From assembly GCF_013375935.1 (NCBI RefSeq), contig NZ_CP056117.1, positions 4,092,001-4,156,000 on the forward strand: a DNA stretch of 64,000 nucleotides, written 5' to 3'. The notes under the pieces are model-generated. The model did no database searches, was not told where the DNA came from, and saw only the letters and a program-made list of their open reading frames with translations. Source of the DNA: Enterobacter cloacae. GTDB lineage: Bacteria > Pseudomonadota > Gammaproteobacteria > Enterobacterales > Enterobacteriaceae. Position numbers and translations under genes: made by a program. This document shows, one piece after another, positions 24,946 through 34,835 of this stretch (positions are counted from its first letter, which is position 1; each line of letters begins with the position of its first letter).

Positions 24946-25710
24946 ATATTTCCGTCTCCGGGTTAAGCGTAACCCGACAAGCACTGACGGTGCTTGAGAA
25001 TATCAACCTCGACCTGCCGTCCGGACAGATTGTCGGCCTGCTAGGGCCAAACGGCTCGGGCAAATCAACGCTGCTACGCTGTCTTGCCGGGCTGTTTCCG
25101 CACCTCGGTGAACGCGTTGCGCTTAACGGCACGTCGCTTAGCGTAATGCCGTTAAAAACGCGCGCGCGGCACCTGGCATTCGTCCCGCAACATGCCGACG
25201 TCGAGGGAGAACTGACCGTAGAGGATATCGTACGGCTGGGGCGAACGCCTTACCGGAAGGCGTTTCAAAGAAGCACGCGCGATGATGATGCGGCGGTTGA
25301 AGAGGCGATAAGCCTGATGCAGCTAGGCGGATTACGCCAGCGGCGCTGGCAGCATTTGTCCGGCGGGGAACGTCAGCGAAGCCAGATTGCGCGTGCGCTG
25401 GCGCAGCGGCCCCGGGTATTGCTGCTCGATGAGCCGACAAACCACCTGGACATTCAGCACCAGCTGGAGCTGATGCGGCTTATTTCGCACCTGCCGCTCA
25501 CGGTGGTGGTGGCCCTGCACGATCTTAATCTGGCGGCCAACTACTGCCAGCGGCTGATCCTTCTGAAGGCCGGGCGCGTATCGGCCACCGGCGCGCCCCC
25601 CGGAGGTGCTCACCGCGGAGAACATCGAGAAAACCTGGTGCGTCAAGGCGAACGTCTACAGGGCAGACGCCGGGATCACGATCGGCTACAGCATGGGAGG
25701 GATGGCGTAG
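24942..25710 (+). pseudogene. FecE/BtuD-type ABC ATPase, frameshifted near its 3' end
   Basis: Walker A GPNGSGKST, Q-loop VPQHADVEGELT, signature LSGGERQRSQIARAL, Walker B VLLLDEP and switch His VVVALHDLN are all intact. At a C6 tract (25596-25601, residue about 219) the frame shifts. Removing one C gives PPEVLTAENIEKTWCVKANV and ends at 25710 with 255 residues, the usual FecE length. As written, the frame runs on across the second tRNA-Ser to 25850. The whole catalytic core precedes the shift, so partial activity or slippage is possible, as is a homopolymer sequencing error. Confidence 0.82.
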
Positions 25711-25718
25711 AACAGAAG

Positions 25719-25754
25719 CAAAAAACCCTGCGATATTGCTATCGCAGGGTTTTC
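25719..25754 (-). terminator. Terminator of tRNA-Ser copy 2
   Basis: Same hairpin as at copy 1 (CCCTGCGATA, GCAA, TATCGCAGGG) with a T run on the minus strand. It would also act on the ABC operon in the plus direction. Confidence 0.85.
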
Positions 25755-25759
25755 GAATT

Positions 25760-25847
25760 TGGCGGAAGCGTAGAGATTCGAACTCTAGAACCCTTTCGGG
25801 TCGCCGGTTTTCAAGACCGGTGCCTTCAACCGCTCGGCCACGCTTCC
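25760..25847 (-). tRNA. serT: tRNA-Ser(UGA), copy 2
   Basis: The 88-nt gene is identical to copy 1, with anticodon UGA, long variable arm and encoded CCA. Its promoter has the same -35 TTTACA (25888-25883) and -10 TATAGT (25865-25860) with 17-base spacing, but the spacer differs from copy 1, so the duplication is not recent or the promoters have different origins. In E. coli there is one serT near yccA. Confidence 0.96.
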
Positions 25848-25859
25848 TAAGTGAGGCGA

Positions 25860-25888
25860 ACTATAAACACCTCACCGCGCGCTGTAAA
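25860..25888 (-). promoter_or_regulatory. Sigma-70 promoter of tRNA-Ser copy 2
   Basis: -35 TTTACA and -10 TATAGT on the minus strand with a 17-base, GC-rich spacer. The hexamers are identical to copy 1 while the spacer is mostly different, showing selection on both promoters. Confidence 0.8.
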
Positions 25889-25991
25889 GAGCACGCGCAT
25901 TCGTTCGCTTTAAAAATAGCCAAATTGCGTTTAATCGGTTGAATAGACGACATATTGGCGATTTTGCCAGCATAAAATCCACCACCGAGGT

Positions 25992-27620
25992 TTAGTGCTT
26001 TTTGATGTACATATCTTTCGTGTAGTAATACCCGAGCTTGTCCGGGGTGAATCCCCCTACCCACGGCTTCACAAGGTGCGTGCGAACGTAGTGATAGACG
26101 GGGATCGCCGGCACGTCACGCCCCAGCAGATCCTCTGCCTGCTGATAAAACTTTCCGCGCTCTTGCGGCGTTTTTGATTTCGCCGCATTCGCCAGCGCCT
26201 GGTCGTACTCAGGATTGCTGTACTGCGTGGTGTTTTGGCTATCCCCGGTACGGAAGTTATTCAGGAAAGTGGAGGCGTCATCGTAATCGGCAATCCAGGC
26301 GTAGCGCACCGCGTCAAAATTATGGGTGTGCATGGTATCAAGCATGGTTTTCCACTCCTGATTTTGCAGCTTCGCCTCCACGCCGAGGTTCTTTTTCCAC
26401 ATCGAGCTGGCGGCAATGGCGATACGCTGGTGTGTTTCAGAGGTGTTATACAGCAGATTAAAACTCAGTGGATGGCTGGCGCTATATCCGGCCTCTTCGA
26501 GCAGTTTTTTCGCCTCGGCAATACGTTTGTCCCGCGGCCAGCTGGCGTAGTCCGGGTTCTGTAACTTAACGCCACCAATGTCCGGCTGACTGATAAGCCA
26601 CGCCGGGCGCTGCCCCTGCCCCATCACTTTATCTGCAATGATGTCTTTATCGAGCGCCATATTGAGCGCCTTTCGCACGCGCGCATCGTTGAACGGCGCG
26701 CGGCTGGTGTTGAATTCATAATAGTAGGTGGCAAGCTGCGGGGAGACGTCCAGCTGGCTGCCCAGCGTTTTCTTAAGCCGGGCGAACTGGTTTACTGGCA
26801 CCGTGTAGACAATATCGATTTCTCCCGCTTTATAGCGGTTCACATCAGCCGCCTCGGAGGAAACAGGCAGATATGTCACCCTGTTGATCACGGTATGAGC
26901 ATTATCCCAGTAGCGCGGGTTACGCTCCGCCACAATGCGTTCGTTAACCACCCACGTCGACAGCTTATAGGCACCGCTGCTGACGATGTGTTCCGGTTTG
27001 GTCCATTTATCGTCGAAACGACCTACCAGGACCTTATCTATCGGCACCAGAGACGGGTGTGCCAGCATCGCCAGGAAGGCGGCATTCGGCTGCGTGAGCG
27101 TGACTTCCAGCGTGCTGTCATTGATGGCTTTTACCCCCAGCAACGCGGGCGCTTTTTTGCCTTCGGCAATATCGGCGCCGTTAACGATACGCATGCTGCC
27201 GGGATAGCTGGCATACGGTGAGGCGGTTTTCGGGTCCACCAGCCGCTGCCAGCTCCAGACGATATCTTCCGCGGTGATGGCGCTTCCATCGCTCCAGGTA
27301 ATGCCCGGGCGAAGATGGAAGGTCCAGACGGTGTTATCTTTATTTTCCCATTTCTCCGCCAGGCGCGGCTGGATTTCCCCTGCCGGGGAGACGCTGACCA
27401 GCCCGTCGAATAAATCGCTGATAATATTGAATTCGACATCGCTTTCGACTTTATGCGGGTCGAGGGAAGCGGGTTCACTTCCGTTATTCCTGACCAGCTC
27501 CTGCTTCTCTGCCAGCTGGGTTCCTGCCGGTACGCTAGCGGCCCAGGCGGCCGTGCTGGCGCTCAGGATCCCCGCGGTTATCAGTGAGAGTGCAGCGTGT
27601 GTGCGCGTTTGTGGTTTCAT
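25992..27620 (-). CDS. OppA/MppA-like periplasmic oligopeptide-binding protein
   Basis: A 542-residue SBP_bac_5 family protein. The signal peptide is MKPQTRTHAALSLITAGILSASTAAWA. The mature part has EPASLDPHKVESDVEFNIISDLFDGLV, WTFHLRPGITWSDGSAITAEDIVWSWQRLVDP (family signature) and YYYEFNTSRAPFNDARVRKALNMALDKDII, all close to OppA and MppA. It binds peptides in the periplasm. No permease or ATPase genes are adjacent, so it probably works with an Opp-type transporter elsewhere. The start at 27620 follows AAGGCGAAGGAA and is the only one giving the signal peptide at the N terminus. Confidence 0.85.
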   Translation of the reverse strand: MKPQTRTHAALSLITAGILSASTAAWAASVPAGTQLAEKQELVRNNGSEPASLDPHKVESDVEFNIISDLFDGLVSVSPAGEIQPRLAEKWENKDNTVWTFHLRPGITWSDGSAITAEDIVWSWQRLVDPKTASPYASYPGSMRIVNGADIAEGKKAPALLGVKAINDSTLEVTLTQPNAAFLAMLAHPSLVPIDKVLVGRFDDKWTKPEHIVSSGAYKLSTWVVNERIVAERNPRYWDNAHTVINRVTYLPVSSEAADVNRYKAGEIDIVYTVPVNQFARLKKTLGSQLDVSPQLATYYYEFNTSRAPFNDARVRKALNMALDKDIIADKVMGQGQRPAWLISQPDIGGVKLQNPDYASWPRDKRIAEAKKLLEEAGYSASHPLSFNLLYNTSETHQRIAIAASSMWKKNLGVEAKLQNQEWKTMLDTMHTHNFDAVRYAWIADYDDASTFLNNFRTGDSQNTTQYSNPEYDQALANAAKSKTPQERGKFYQQAEDLLGRDVPAIPVYHYVRTHLVKPWVGGFTPDKLGYYYTKDMYIKKH

Positions 27621-27890
27621 TTCCTTCGCCTTATTGTCTGTTTTTATGACGATCCGGAAATAACTCTTAGCGGCCTTAGTGAAATAACGCAATATTTTTC
27701 AGTAACCTATAAGAGGTTGATCTGAATACGCCAGGCAAACCGTGCTTCCTTCTGAAGAAATGGGCTTTATCAGAAGAAAAAACCGGCACAAACCCTAAGG
27801 GGCTGAGTAAAGATGGGTAAAACCACTTTGAGACTGCCGCGCCGTTTCCTATTCTTTCCGTTAATTACATCTGTCATAAGAGAGTGACTC

Positions 27891-28550
27891 ATGGATCGTA
27901 TAATTACTTCCTCACGCGACCGCACATCGCTACTCAGCACCCACAAGGTGCTGCGCAATACCTATTTTATGCTCAGCCTGACGCTGGCGTTTTCGGCCAT
28001 TACCGCCACGGCCAGCACCGTGCTGATGCTGCCGTCTCCGGGCCTGATCCTGACGCTGGTGGGTATGTATGGTCTGATGTTCCTGACCTACAAAACCGCC
28101 GACAAACCGGTGGGTATTCTGTCCGCGTTCGCCTTTACGGGCTTCCTGGGGTACATCCTGGGGCCAATCCTGAACGCGTATCTGTCTGCCGGCATGGGTG
28201 ATGTGATCGGTATGGCGCTGGGCGGTACCGCGCTGGTGTTCTTCTGCTGCTCGGCCTACGTGCTGACCACCCGTAAGGACATGTCCTTCCTCGGCGGCAT
28301 GCTGATGGCGGGTATCGTGATTGTGCTGGTGGGTATGCTGGCAAACATCTTCCTGCAATTGCCTGCTCTGCACCTGGCAATCAGCGCGGTGTTTATCCTG
28401 ATTTCATCTGGCGCCATCCTGTATGAAACCAGCAACATCATTCACGGCGGTGAGACGAACTACATCCGCGCGACCGTGAGCCTGTACGTGTCGCTGTACA
28501 ACATTTTCGTCAGCCTGCTGAGCATCCTGGGCTTCGCCAGCCGCGATTAA
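27891..28550 (+). CDS. yccA: YccA, Bax-inhibitor-1-family membrane protein, FtsH modulator
   Basis: A 219-residue inner-membrane protein with seven membrane segments. The N terminus [42 protein letters not shown] is the YccA sequence; this cytoplasmic tail is the part FtsH degrades. The final acidic DGA/aspartate region typical of BI-1 proteins is near the end (FASRD). YccA is a substrate and inhibitor of the FtsH protease and protects SecY. A terminator (28565-28600) follows. Confidence 0.93.
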   Translation: MDRIITSSRDRTSLLSTHKVLRNTYFMLSLTLAFSAITATASTVLMLPSPGLILTLVGMYGLMFLTYKTADKPVGILSAFAFTGFLGYILGPILNAYLSAGMGDVIGMALGGTALVFFCCSAYVLTTRKDMSFLGGMLMAGIVIVLVGMLANIFLQLPALHLAISAVFILISSGAILYETSNIIHGGETNYIRATVSLYVSLYNIFVSLLSILGFASRD

Positions 28551-28564
28551 CTCACCGTGCTGTG

Positions 28565-28600
28565 AAAAAAGCCCCGCTTATGCGGGGCTTTGTTTTTTTG
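28565..28600 (+). terminator. Terminator after yccA
   Basis: GCCCCGC-TTAT-GCGGGGC stem followed by TTTGTTTTTTT. Confidence 0.9.
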
Positions 28601-28638
28601 GTAAACTGCTGCGGTATTTGACTAACGCGTGAATGATT

Positions 28639-28968
28639 ATGTTGAGTTTTGAAGGCAAAAAGATCGAAACCGATAACGATGGTTATCTGAAAGAGAGCAG
28701 CCAGTGGAGCGAAGCGCTGGCGGAGAAAATTGCGGAAAACGAAGGGATTACTCTCTCCCCGGAACACTGGGAAGTGGTGCGCTTTGTGCGCGAGTTTTAC
28801 CTTGAATTCAACACCTCTCCGGCCATCCGCATGCTGGTCAAAGCCATGGCGAACAAATTTGGCGAGGAGAAAGGCAACAGCCGCTATCTGTATCGCCTGT
28901 TCCCGAAAGGCCCGGCAAAACAGGCGACCAAAATTGCCGGCCTGCCAAAACCGGTAAAATGCATTTAA
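28639..28968 (+). CDS. tusE: TusE sulfurtransferase for tRNA 2-thiouridine
   Basis: A 109-residue DsrC-family protein very close to E. coli TusE ([32 protein letters not shown]). The penultimate Cys in the C-terminal PKPVKCI accepts sulfur from TusBCD and hands it to MnmA for U34 thiolation. The start at 28639 ([10 protein letters not shown]) matches the E. coli start; an ATG at 28633 is two codons earlier. It overlaps the end of the convergent acyP by 4 bp. Confidence 0.93.
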   Translation: MLSFEGKKIETDNDGYLKESSQWSEALAEKIAENEGITLSPEHWEVVRFVREFYLEFNTSPAIRMLVKAMANKFGEEKGNSRYLYRLFPKGPAKQATKIAGLPKPVKCI

Positions 28969-29246
28969 TAGCGAATACTGAAGTCAGCGTATTCCCGGCC
29001 GGGTTGATGCGGTTCCGTTAAGACCTTATCAACCCGCGCGCTTCGCGGCCCGCCCGCTTTCAGCCACGCCACAAGCTTCTCTACCCTATCCGCCTCACCG
29101 CAGGCGACAACTTCCACGCTGCCGTCATCCATGTTACGGGCATACCCCGTAAGCCCGAGCTGAAGGGCTTCACGCTGGGTGCTGTAGCGGAACCCAACGC
29201 CCTGCACGAGGCCGTGGACCCAGGCTATGGTGCAAACATTTGACAT
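28965..29246 (-). CDS. acyP: Acylphosphatase
   Basis: A 93-residue acylphosphatase. The phosphate-binding motif is [13 protein letters not shown] with the catalytic Arg, and the catalytic Asn is in [13 protein letters not shown]. It hydrolyses the carboxyl-phosphate bond of acyl phosphates. The start at 29246 (MSNVCTIAW) matches E. coli YccX and follows GGAGAAGG. It is divergent from rlmI. Confidence 0.93.
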   Translation of the reverse strand: MSNVCTIAWVHGLVQGVGFRYSTQREALQLGLTGYARNMDDGSVEVVACGEADRVEKLVAWLKAGGPRSARVDKVLTEPHQPGREYADFSIRY

Positions 29247-29338
29247 CATCCTTCTCCTTATCCGACTGGCGCGTTGCATTTCCTCACTGAAGTCGGGAAA
29301 ATGGCGGCCATTTTCTTGAATCGACAGAATAGCAAATT

Positions 29339-30529
29339 ATGAGCGTACGTTTAGTGTTAGCCAAAGGGCGCGAGAAGTCATTACTGCGCCGTCATCCCTG
29401 GGTCTTTTCCGGCGCGGTTGCCCGAATGGAAGGTAAAGCCAGCCTCGGTGAAACCATCGATATCGTTGACCATCAGGGGAAGTGGTTAGCGCGCGGCGCA
29501 TACTCGCCTGCATCCCAGATCCGCGCCCGCGTCTGGACGTTCGATAAAGACGAAACCATCGACATCGACTTCTTTGTCCGCCGCCTGCAGCAGGCGCAGC
29601 AGTGGCGTGAGTGGCTGGCAAAACGTGACGGGCTGGACAGCTACCGTCTGATCGCCGGTGAGTCCGACGGCCTGCCGGGGGTCACCATTGACCGCTTCGG
29701 CAACTTCCTGGTGCTGCAACTGTTAAGCGCCGGGGCGGAGTATCAGCGTGCCGCGCTGATTAGCGCGCTGCAAACGCTGTACCCGGACTGTGCTATTTAC
29801 GACCGCAGCGACGTGGCGGTGCGTAAAAAAGAGGGCATGGAGCTGACGCAAGGCCCGGTAACCGGTGAACTACCGCCTGCCCTGCTGCCTATCGAAGAAC
29901 ACGGCATGAAGCTGCTGGTGGATATCCAGGGCGGTCATAAGACCGGCTATTACCTCGATCAGCGCGATAGCCGTCTGGCAACCCGCCAGTATGTTGCCGA
30001 TAAGCGCGTGCTGAACTGCTTCTCCTATACCGGCGGCTTCGCGGTCTCTGCACTGATGGGCGGCTGTGCCCAGGTTGTCAGCGTCGACACCTCGCAGGAA
30101 GCGCTGGATGTGGCGAAACAGAACGTCGAGCTGAACGGGCTGGACCTGAGCAAAGCGGAATTTGTTCGCGACGACGTATTCAAACTGCTGCGTAAATACC
30201 GCGACCAGGGCGAAAAATTTGACGTCATCGTGATGGACCCGCCGAAGTTCGTGGAGAATAAAAGTCAGCTGATGGGCGCCTGCCGTGGCTATAAAGACAT
30301 CAACATGCTGGCGATCCAGCTGCTGAACCCGGGCGGCGTGCTGCTGACGTTCTCCTGCTCTGGCCTGATGACCACCGATTTATTCCAAAAAATCATCGCC
30401 GATGCCGCTATAGATGCTGGTCGTGATGTACAATTTATAGAGCAGTTCCGTCAGGCCGCCGATCACCCGGTGATCGCTACCTACCCGGAAGGGCTGTATC
30501 TGAAAGGGTTTGCCTGTCGCGTCATGTAA
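29339..30529 (+). CDS. rlmI: RlmI 23S rRNA m5C1962 methyltransferase
   Basis: A 396-residue SAM-dependent methyltransferase. The N-terminal PUA domain begins [25 protein letters not shown]. The Rossmann domain has [27 protein letters not shown], the acidic motif [11 protein letters not shown] and the catalytic cysteine in [10 protein letters not shown]. It methylates C1962 of 23S rRNA. Length and order match E. coli. Confidence 0.93.
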   Translation: MSVRLVLAKGREKSLLRRHPWVFSGAVARMEGKASLGETIDIVDHQGKWLARGAYSPASQIRARVWTFDKDETIDIDFFVRRLQQAQQWREWLAKRDGLDSYRLIAGESDGLPGVTIDRFGNFLVLQLLSAGAEYQRAALISALQTLYPDCAIYDRSDVAVRKKEGMELTQGPVTGELPPALLPIEEHGMKLLVDIQGGHKTGYYLDQRDSRLATRQYVADKRVLNCFSYTGGFAVSALMGGCAQVVSVDTSQEALDVAKQNVELNGLDLSKAEFVRDDVFKLLRKYRDQGEKFDVIVMDPPKFVENKSQLMGACRGYKDINMLAIQLLNPGGVLLTFSCSGLMTTDLFQKIIADAAIDAGRDVQFIEQFRQAADHPVIATYPEGLYLKGFACRVM

Positions 30530-30557
30530 CTTGAAATGAGAAATATTGCCCGCACAT
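30530..30557 (+). promoter_or_regulatory. Sigma-32-like heat shock promoter of hspQ
   Basis: CTTGAAA directly after the rlmI stop, followed 12 bases later by CCCGCACA, resembles the sigma-32 consensus CTTGAAA-N(11-16)-CCCCAT. E. coli hspQ is a heat shock gene. The -10 part is imperfect. Confidence 0.5.
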
Positions 30558-30559
30558 AG

Positions 30560-30907
<348 letters not shown>

Positions 30908-30910
30908 AGG

Positions 30911-30940
30911 TGTAAAAAAGCCCGTAACCGGGCTTTTTTT
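30911..30940. terminator. Bidirectional terminator between hspQ and yccU
   Basis: AAAAAAGCCCG-TAAC-CGGGCTTTTTTT serves both convergent genes. Confidence 0.9.
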
Positions 30941-31352
30941 ATTTCGCGAGACCGAGACGGGGAATGTCGATCGCCGGACAGCGATCCATAACTACCTTCA
31001 GCCCGGCATCACGGGCTAATACTGCTGCCTGCTCGTTGATTACCCCCAGCTGCATCCACAGCGTTTTCGCCCCAATCGCAATCGCCTCCTGCGCTACGCC
31101 CCACGCGGCCTCCGAGTTGCGGAAAACGTCCACCATATCCACTTTCTCCGGCACTTCCGCGAGCGTCGCGTAGCCCTGCTGTCCCAGCAGCGTTTTACCC
31201 GCCACCTTCGGCGAGACAGGGATCACGTGATAGCCCTGATCCAGAAGGTATTTCATTACACGATAGCTTGGGCGATCGGGTTTGTCGCTCGCCCCGACCA
31301 GCGCGATAGTCCGCGTGGACGTCAGTATCTCGACAATGTCGTTCTCTTTCAT
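30939..31352 (-). CDS. yccU: YccU CoA-binding-domain protein
   Basis: A 137-residue single Rossmann domain of the CoA-binding (succinyl-CoA synthetase alpha-like) family: [34 protein letters not shown] and [14 protein letters not shown]. Length and sequence agree with E. coli YccU; the function is not known. The start at 31352 ([10 protein letters not shown]) matches E. coli and follows AGGAAGAG. Confidence 0.9.
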   Translation of the reverse strand: MKENDIVEILTSTRTIALVGASDKPDRPSYRVMKYLLDQGYHVIPVSPKVAGKTLLGQQGYATLAEVPEKVDMVDVFRNSEAAWGVAQEAIAIGAKTLWMQLGVINEQAAVLARDAGLKVVMDRCPAIDIPRLGLAK

Positions 31353-31523
31353 ACTCTTCCTCCTGGTTTTTTTCAAAGTGTACGCCAAAGCGGGCATCTC
31401 AACCACGCGCCCCATGCAGAAGCATGAGGGCAAAAGGGCAGAATATGTCTATATGTTAGTAAACGTGATAATCGAAAAAGTTTGATACATTCTTGCAGAG
31501 GATGTTTTCTACGGGAGCCCGCT

Positions 31524-32186
31524 ATGAAAACCGGCATTGCCTGGACCGCGATCGCGTTAATCATGCCGGTTTGCGTTTTCGCGACCAGCCTGAGACTTTC
31601 AGCCGATATTGACCTGCTGGTTCTGGACGGGAAAAAAGTTTCCAGCTCGCTCCTGCGCGGCGCGGACAGTATCGAGCTGGATAACGGGCCGCATCAGGTG
31701 GTATTGCGGGTGGAAAAGACAATCCGCCTCGCCGACGGTGAACAGCAGGTGTACATTTCGCCTCCGCTGGTTGTCAGCTTTAATACCCGGCGCATCAGCC
31801 AGGTTAATTTTCGTCTTCCTCGCCTTGAGACAAAAAAAGAGTCTCTGGCATTCGATGCCTCGCCGCGCGTTGAGCTGGTGGATGGGAACGCAGTGCCGAT
31901 CCCGGTGCAGTTGGATATTCTCGCGCTGACAAAAAGGCCAAAGGGAACAGACTATGAAGCGGATACAGGGATCTACAACAGAGCCAGCAGGCGCGCCTCC
32001 CTGCCCCAGTTTGCCGCGGTGATGGCGGATGACAGCGCCCTGCTTTCGGGCGTTTCAGAGCTGGATGAGCTTCCCCCTCAGTCGCAGACGCTTACCGAGC
32101 AGCGGCTCAGGTTCTGGTTCCAGAATGCCGATCCGGACACGCGCGCCCGTTTTCTGAAATGGGCGAAACGACAGCCGTCGTCATGA
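31524..32186 (+). CDS. csgI: CsgI (YccT) periplasmic curli assembly inhibitor, DUF2057
   Basis: A 220-residue exported protein. The signal peptide is [20 protein letters not shown]. The mature part ([47 protein letters not shown]) is the DUF2057 signature. The E. coli homologue inhibits curli polymerisation in the periplasm. The start at 31524 follows GGGAG. Its end overlaps the upstream reading-frame extension of mgsA but not its true start. Confidence 0.88.
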   Translation: MKTGIAWTAIALIMPVCVFATSLRLSADIDLLVLDGKKVSSSLLRGADSIELDNGPHQVVLRVEKTIRLADGEQQVYISPPLVVSFNTRRISQVNFRLPRLETKKESLAFDASPRVELVDGNAVPIPVQLDILALTKRPKGTDYEADTGIYNRASRRASLPQFAAVMADDSALLSGVSELDELPPQSQTLTEQRLRFWFQNADPDTRARFLKWAKRQPSS

Positions 32187-32266
32187 GCCACATTTTTTTG
32201 TCCTTTCTCTTGCAGCATCAGTCAGTTCCCGTCATCGTGTGGCGAGGTAACCTCACGGATATGATT

Positions 32267-32725
32267 ATGGAACTGACAACACGCACACTGCCGTCGCGCA
32301 AGCACATTGCTCTGGTTGCGCACGATCACTGTAAACAAATGCTGCTCAATTGGGTTCGTCGCCATCAGCCTCTGTTACAGAATCATGCCCTTTCGGCTAC
32401 GGGGACAACCGGCAACCTGATCCACCGCGAAACCGGTCTGGAAGTGAACGCCATGCTGAGCGGCCCGATGGGGGGCGATCAGCAGGTGGGCGCACAGATT
32501 TCGGAAGGAAAGATTGACGTGCTGATCTTCTTCTGGGACCCGCTGAACGCGGTTCCGCACGATCCGGACGTTAAGGCGCTGCTGCGTCTGGCGACGGTGT
32601 GGAACATTCCGGTAGCCACCAATCTTTCAACGGCAGATTTCATCATTGAGTCGCCGCAGTTTAACGCGCCGGTGGAGATCCTGATCCCGGACTATCCGCG
32701 TTATCTCGCCGAGAGGCTCAAGTAG
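32267..32725 (+). CDS. mgsA: Methylglyoxal synthase
   Basis: A 152-residue enzyme that converts dihydroxyacetone phosphate to methylglyoxal. Family motifs are [33 protein letters not shown] and [26 protein letters not shown], which contain the phosphate-binding residues, the catalytic Asp and the active-site His. The start at 32267 (MELTTRTLP) matches E. coli; the longer frame from 32159 is not used. Confidence 0.94.
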   Translation: MELTTRTLPSRKHIALVAHDHCKQMLLNWVRRHQPLLQNHALSATGTTGNLIHRETGLEVNAMLSGPMGGDQQVGAQISEGKIDVLIFFWDPLNAVPHDPDVKALLRLATVWNIPVATNLSTADFIIESPQFNAPVEILIPDYPRYLAERLK

Positions 32726-32733
32726 CCTTATTT

Positions 32734-32759
32734 GCCCGGTAGCGCTGCGCGTGCCGGGC
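32734..32759. repeat. REP-type palindrome between mgsA and helD
   Basis: GCCCGG and CCGGGC flank TAGCGCTGCGCGTG, the layout of an enterobacterial REP unit, between convergent genes. Confidence 0.8.
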
Positions 32760-32780
32760 CAAAAAGTTCTGCGCGGCTCG

Positions 32781-34835
32781 TTACGGCTTTCTCGCCACCG
32801 GCACGTCAATGCTTTTCAGCACGTCGACAAACGCGGACGGCTCCTCTTTATCGAACAGCAGCCACACGCGATGGCGCGCGCGGGTTATCGCCACGTACAG
32901 CAGACGCCGCTCCTCTGCGTCCGGAAAATCCTCTGGCACAGGCAGCAGCGCCTGCTCCATGACCGACTCGCGAGCCGGTGCCGGGAAACCATCGCTCCCA
33001 CCCTTAAGCCCGACAACGATCGCATAGTCGGCCTGCTGCCCTTTGCTGGCGTGAATGGTCATAAAATCGAGCTGAAGCTTTGGCCAGCGGGTCGCCGCCT
33101 TATCCAGCGCCGTCGGCCTGAGATGGTGGTAACGCGCCAGCACCAGAATGCGTTCGTCGGGCTTCGCATAGCCGCTCAGCTTATCCAGCAGCGCCTCCAG
33201 GCAATCGTCCGCCAGCAGCGTGACGGCTTTCTTATCCCCCGGCGTCAGGCTGTTGAGCGGTTTCGTCAGCTGGTGCGGATTCTGCTGAATAAACCGGTTG
33301 GCAATTTCGCCGATGCGCGAGTTAAAGCGGTAGGTGGTGTCGAGATCGCTGCGATCGCCCTCGCCAAAATAGTGGTGGAATGCCGTCGTGAGGGAAAGCT
33401 GTGCCCCGCTAAAGCGGTAGATTGCCTGCCAGTCATCCCCCACGGCAAATAGCGACGTGTGTTTATTCTGCGCCCGCAGCGCCGACAGCAGCGCCGCGCG
33501 CTGCGGTGAGATATCCTGAAACTCATCCACCAGAATGTGTTTCCACGGGCTGACGAAGCGTCCTTTCTCCAGTATGACGATGGCCTGATGGATCAGCCCT
33601 GAAAAATCGACCGCGTTTTCGTCTTTCAGCGCGCTTTTCCAGGCTTTCAGCATCGGAGCCATCAGCTTGACCCGCTTAGAAAACAGGGCGCGGATTGGCT
33701 CCGGCGCGCTTTCAATCATTTCGGCCTGAGAGCCGCCGTGCATACGCATCAGGCTTACCCAGCGGTCGAGCCGTGAGCCCAGACGGCGCGCCAGCTTTTC
33801 ATCCTGCCAGAAGCTGCCCTCCGGCACCTCCCAGCTCAGCTCCTCTTCAAGCCACTGACGCCAGCCTTTCGCCTGCGCCTTCTTCTCACTGCACTGCTGG
33901 CGCCAGGTTTTTATAAACAGCGCCTGACGGGCCTGCGCGTCGTTCTCCAGCTTGCTGACTACGGGCACCTTTTTACTGCCCTGCTGAATGATATGCAGGG
34001 CGAGGGAGTGGAAGGTGCGCGCCGAGATATCCTGAGTATGCAAACGCGCCTGGATGCGTTCATCCATCTCCTGCGCGGCCTGGCGGCCAAAGGCAAGCAG
34101 CAAAATCTGGTCGGCAACCGCCTCGCCCGTCGTCAGAAGCCAGCCTGCACGCGCCACCAGCACCGACGTTTTGCCGCTCCCGGCACCTGCCAGCACCTGC
34201 AGCGACTGCTCGCCGTTTACCACCGCACGCGCCTGGGCGGGGTTGAGGGGCGATGTCTCGACCGTACTGAAGAACCCGGCATAGCGCGCGAGCATTGCAT
34301 CGGTCCAGGCCTGATTGTGCGCCAGACGGCTTTTCTCGATATCGCTCAGCCAGGCCTGACACTTACGCCAGGCGTCGCGGCAGTTATCAAACTCTTCAAG
34401 CCGGGCCACGGGTAAGGGTAATGCCGTCAGCGCCTCGGCGATCTTTTGCTGAAGCCCGGCGGTTTGCTGACGTGTCAGCCACTTCTGCTGGGTATGGCTC
34501 TGGTCTATATCGTCCAGCACCTGTTGCAGTACCTGCGCGGCAATCACGCTCATCTCCTGGCTCCACTGCTGCCAGCGCGTGTTCAGATGGTGGTGGAAGC
34601 GTTGGGTTTCAGCCCACTCCGTCCCGTGCAGCCGTACCACCTTTTCAGCAGGCAGAACGAACTCCAGCTCGCCCCACACCAGCCCACGCTTGCAGTGAAT
34701 AGCCAGAAGCTGATTAAACGGAATAAGGTATTCGTGGCGTTCACCGGAGACTTTGACGCCCGCATTGAGAAGGACAACCTTGTCGTACGGGTGCTGCGCC
34801 AGGCGTTTGCCCATTGAAGTTGCTTTCAGTTCCAT
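32781..34835 (-). CDS. helD: DNA helicase IV
   Basis: A 684-residue UvrD/Rep-family 3'-5' helicase. Walker A is LAGAGSGKTSVLVARAG (about residue 215), Walker B is HILVDEFQDISPQRAALL, motif III is FAVGDDWQAIYRFSGAQ, and late motifs are DFMTIHASKGQQADYAIVVG and RLLYVAITRARHRVWLLFD. The N-terminal 200 residues are the HelD-specific extension. Length equals E. coli HelD. Confidence 0.94.
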   Translation of the reverse strand: MELKATSMGKRLAQHPYDKVVLLNAGVKVSGERHEYLIPFNQLLAIHCKRGLVWGELEFVLPAEKVVRLHGTEWAETQRFHHHLNTRWQQWSQEMSVIAAQVLQQVLDDIDQSHTQQKWLTRQQTAGLQQKIAEALTALPLPVARLEEFDNCRDAWRKCQAWLSDIEKSRLAHNQAWTDAMLARYAGFFSTVETSPLNPAQARAVVNGEQSLQVLAGAGSGKTSVLVARAGWLLTTGEAVADQILLLAFGRQAAQEMDERIQARLHTQDISARTFHSLALHIIQQGSKKVPVVSKLENDAQARQALFIKTWRQQCSEKKAQAKGWRQWLEEELSWEVPEGSFWQDEKLARRLGSRLDRWVSLMRMHGGSQAEMIESAPEPIRALFSKRVKLMAPMLKAWKSALKDENAVDFSGLIHQAIVILEKGRFVSPWKHILVDEFQDISPQRAALLSALRAQNKHTSLFAVGDDWQAIYRFSGAQLSLTTAFHHYFGEGDRSDLDTTYRFNSRIGEIANRFIQQNPHQLTKPLNSLTPGDKKAVTLLADDCLEALLDKLSGYAKPDERILVLARYHHLRPTALDKAATRWPKLQLDFMTIHASKGQQADYAIVVGLKGGSDGFPAPARESVMEQALLPVPEDFPDAEERRLLYVAITRARHRVWLLFDKEEPSAFVDVLKSIDVPVARKP

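Noticed and set aside
21917-25888. Phage or integrative element at the tRNA-Ser repeats
   Set aside because: No integrase, transposase or phage gene lies between or beside the repeats. The repeat covers the full tRNA unit with its promoter, unlike a short attachment core.
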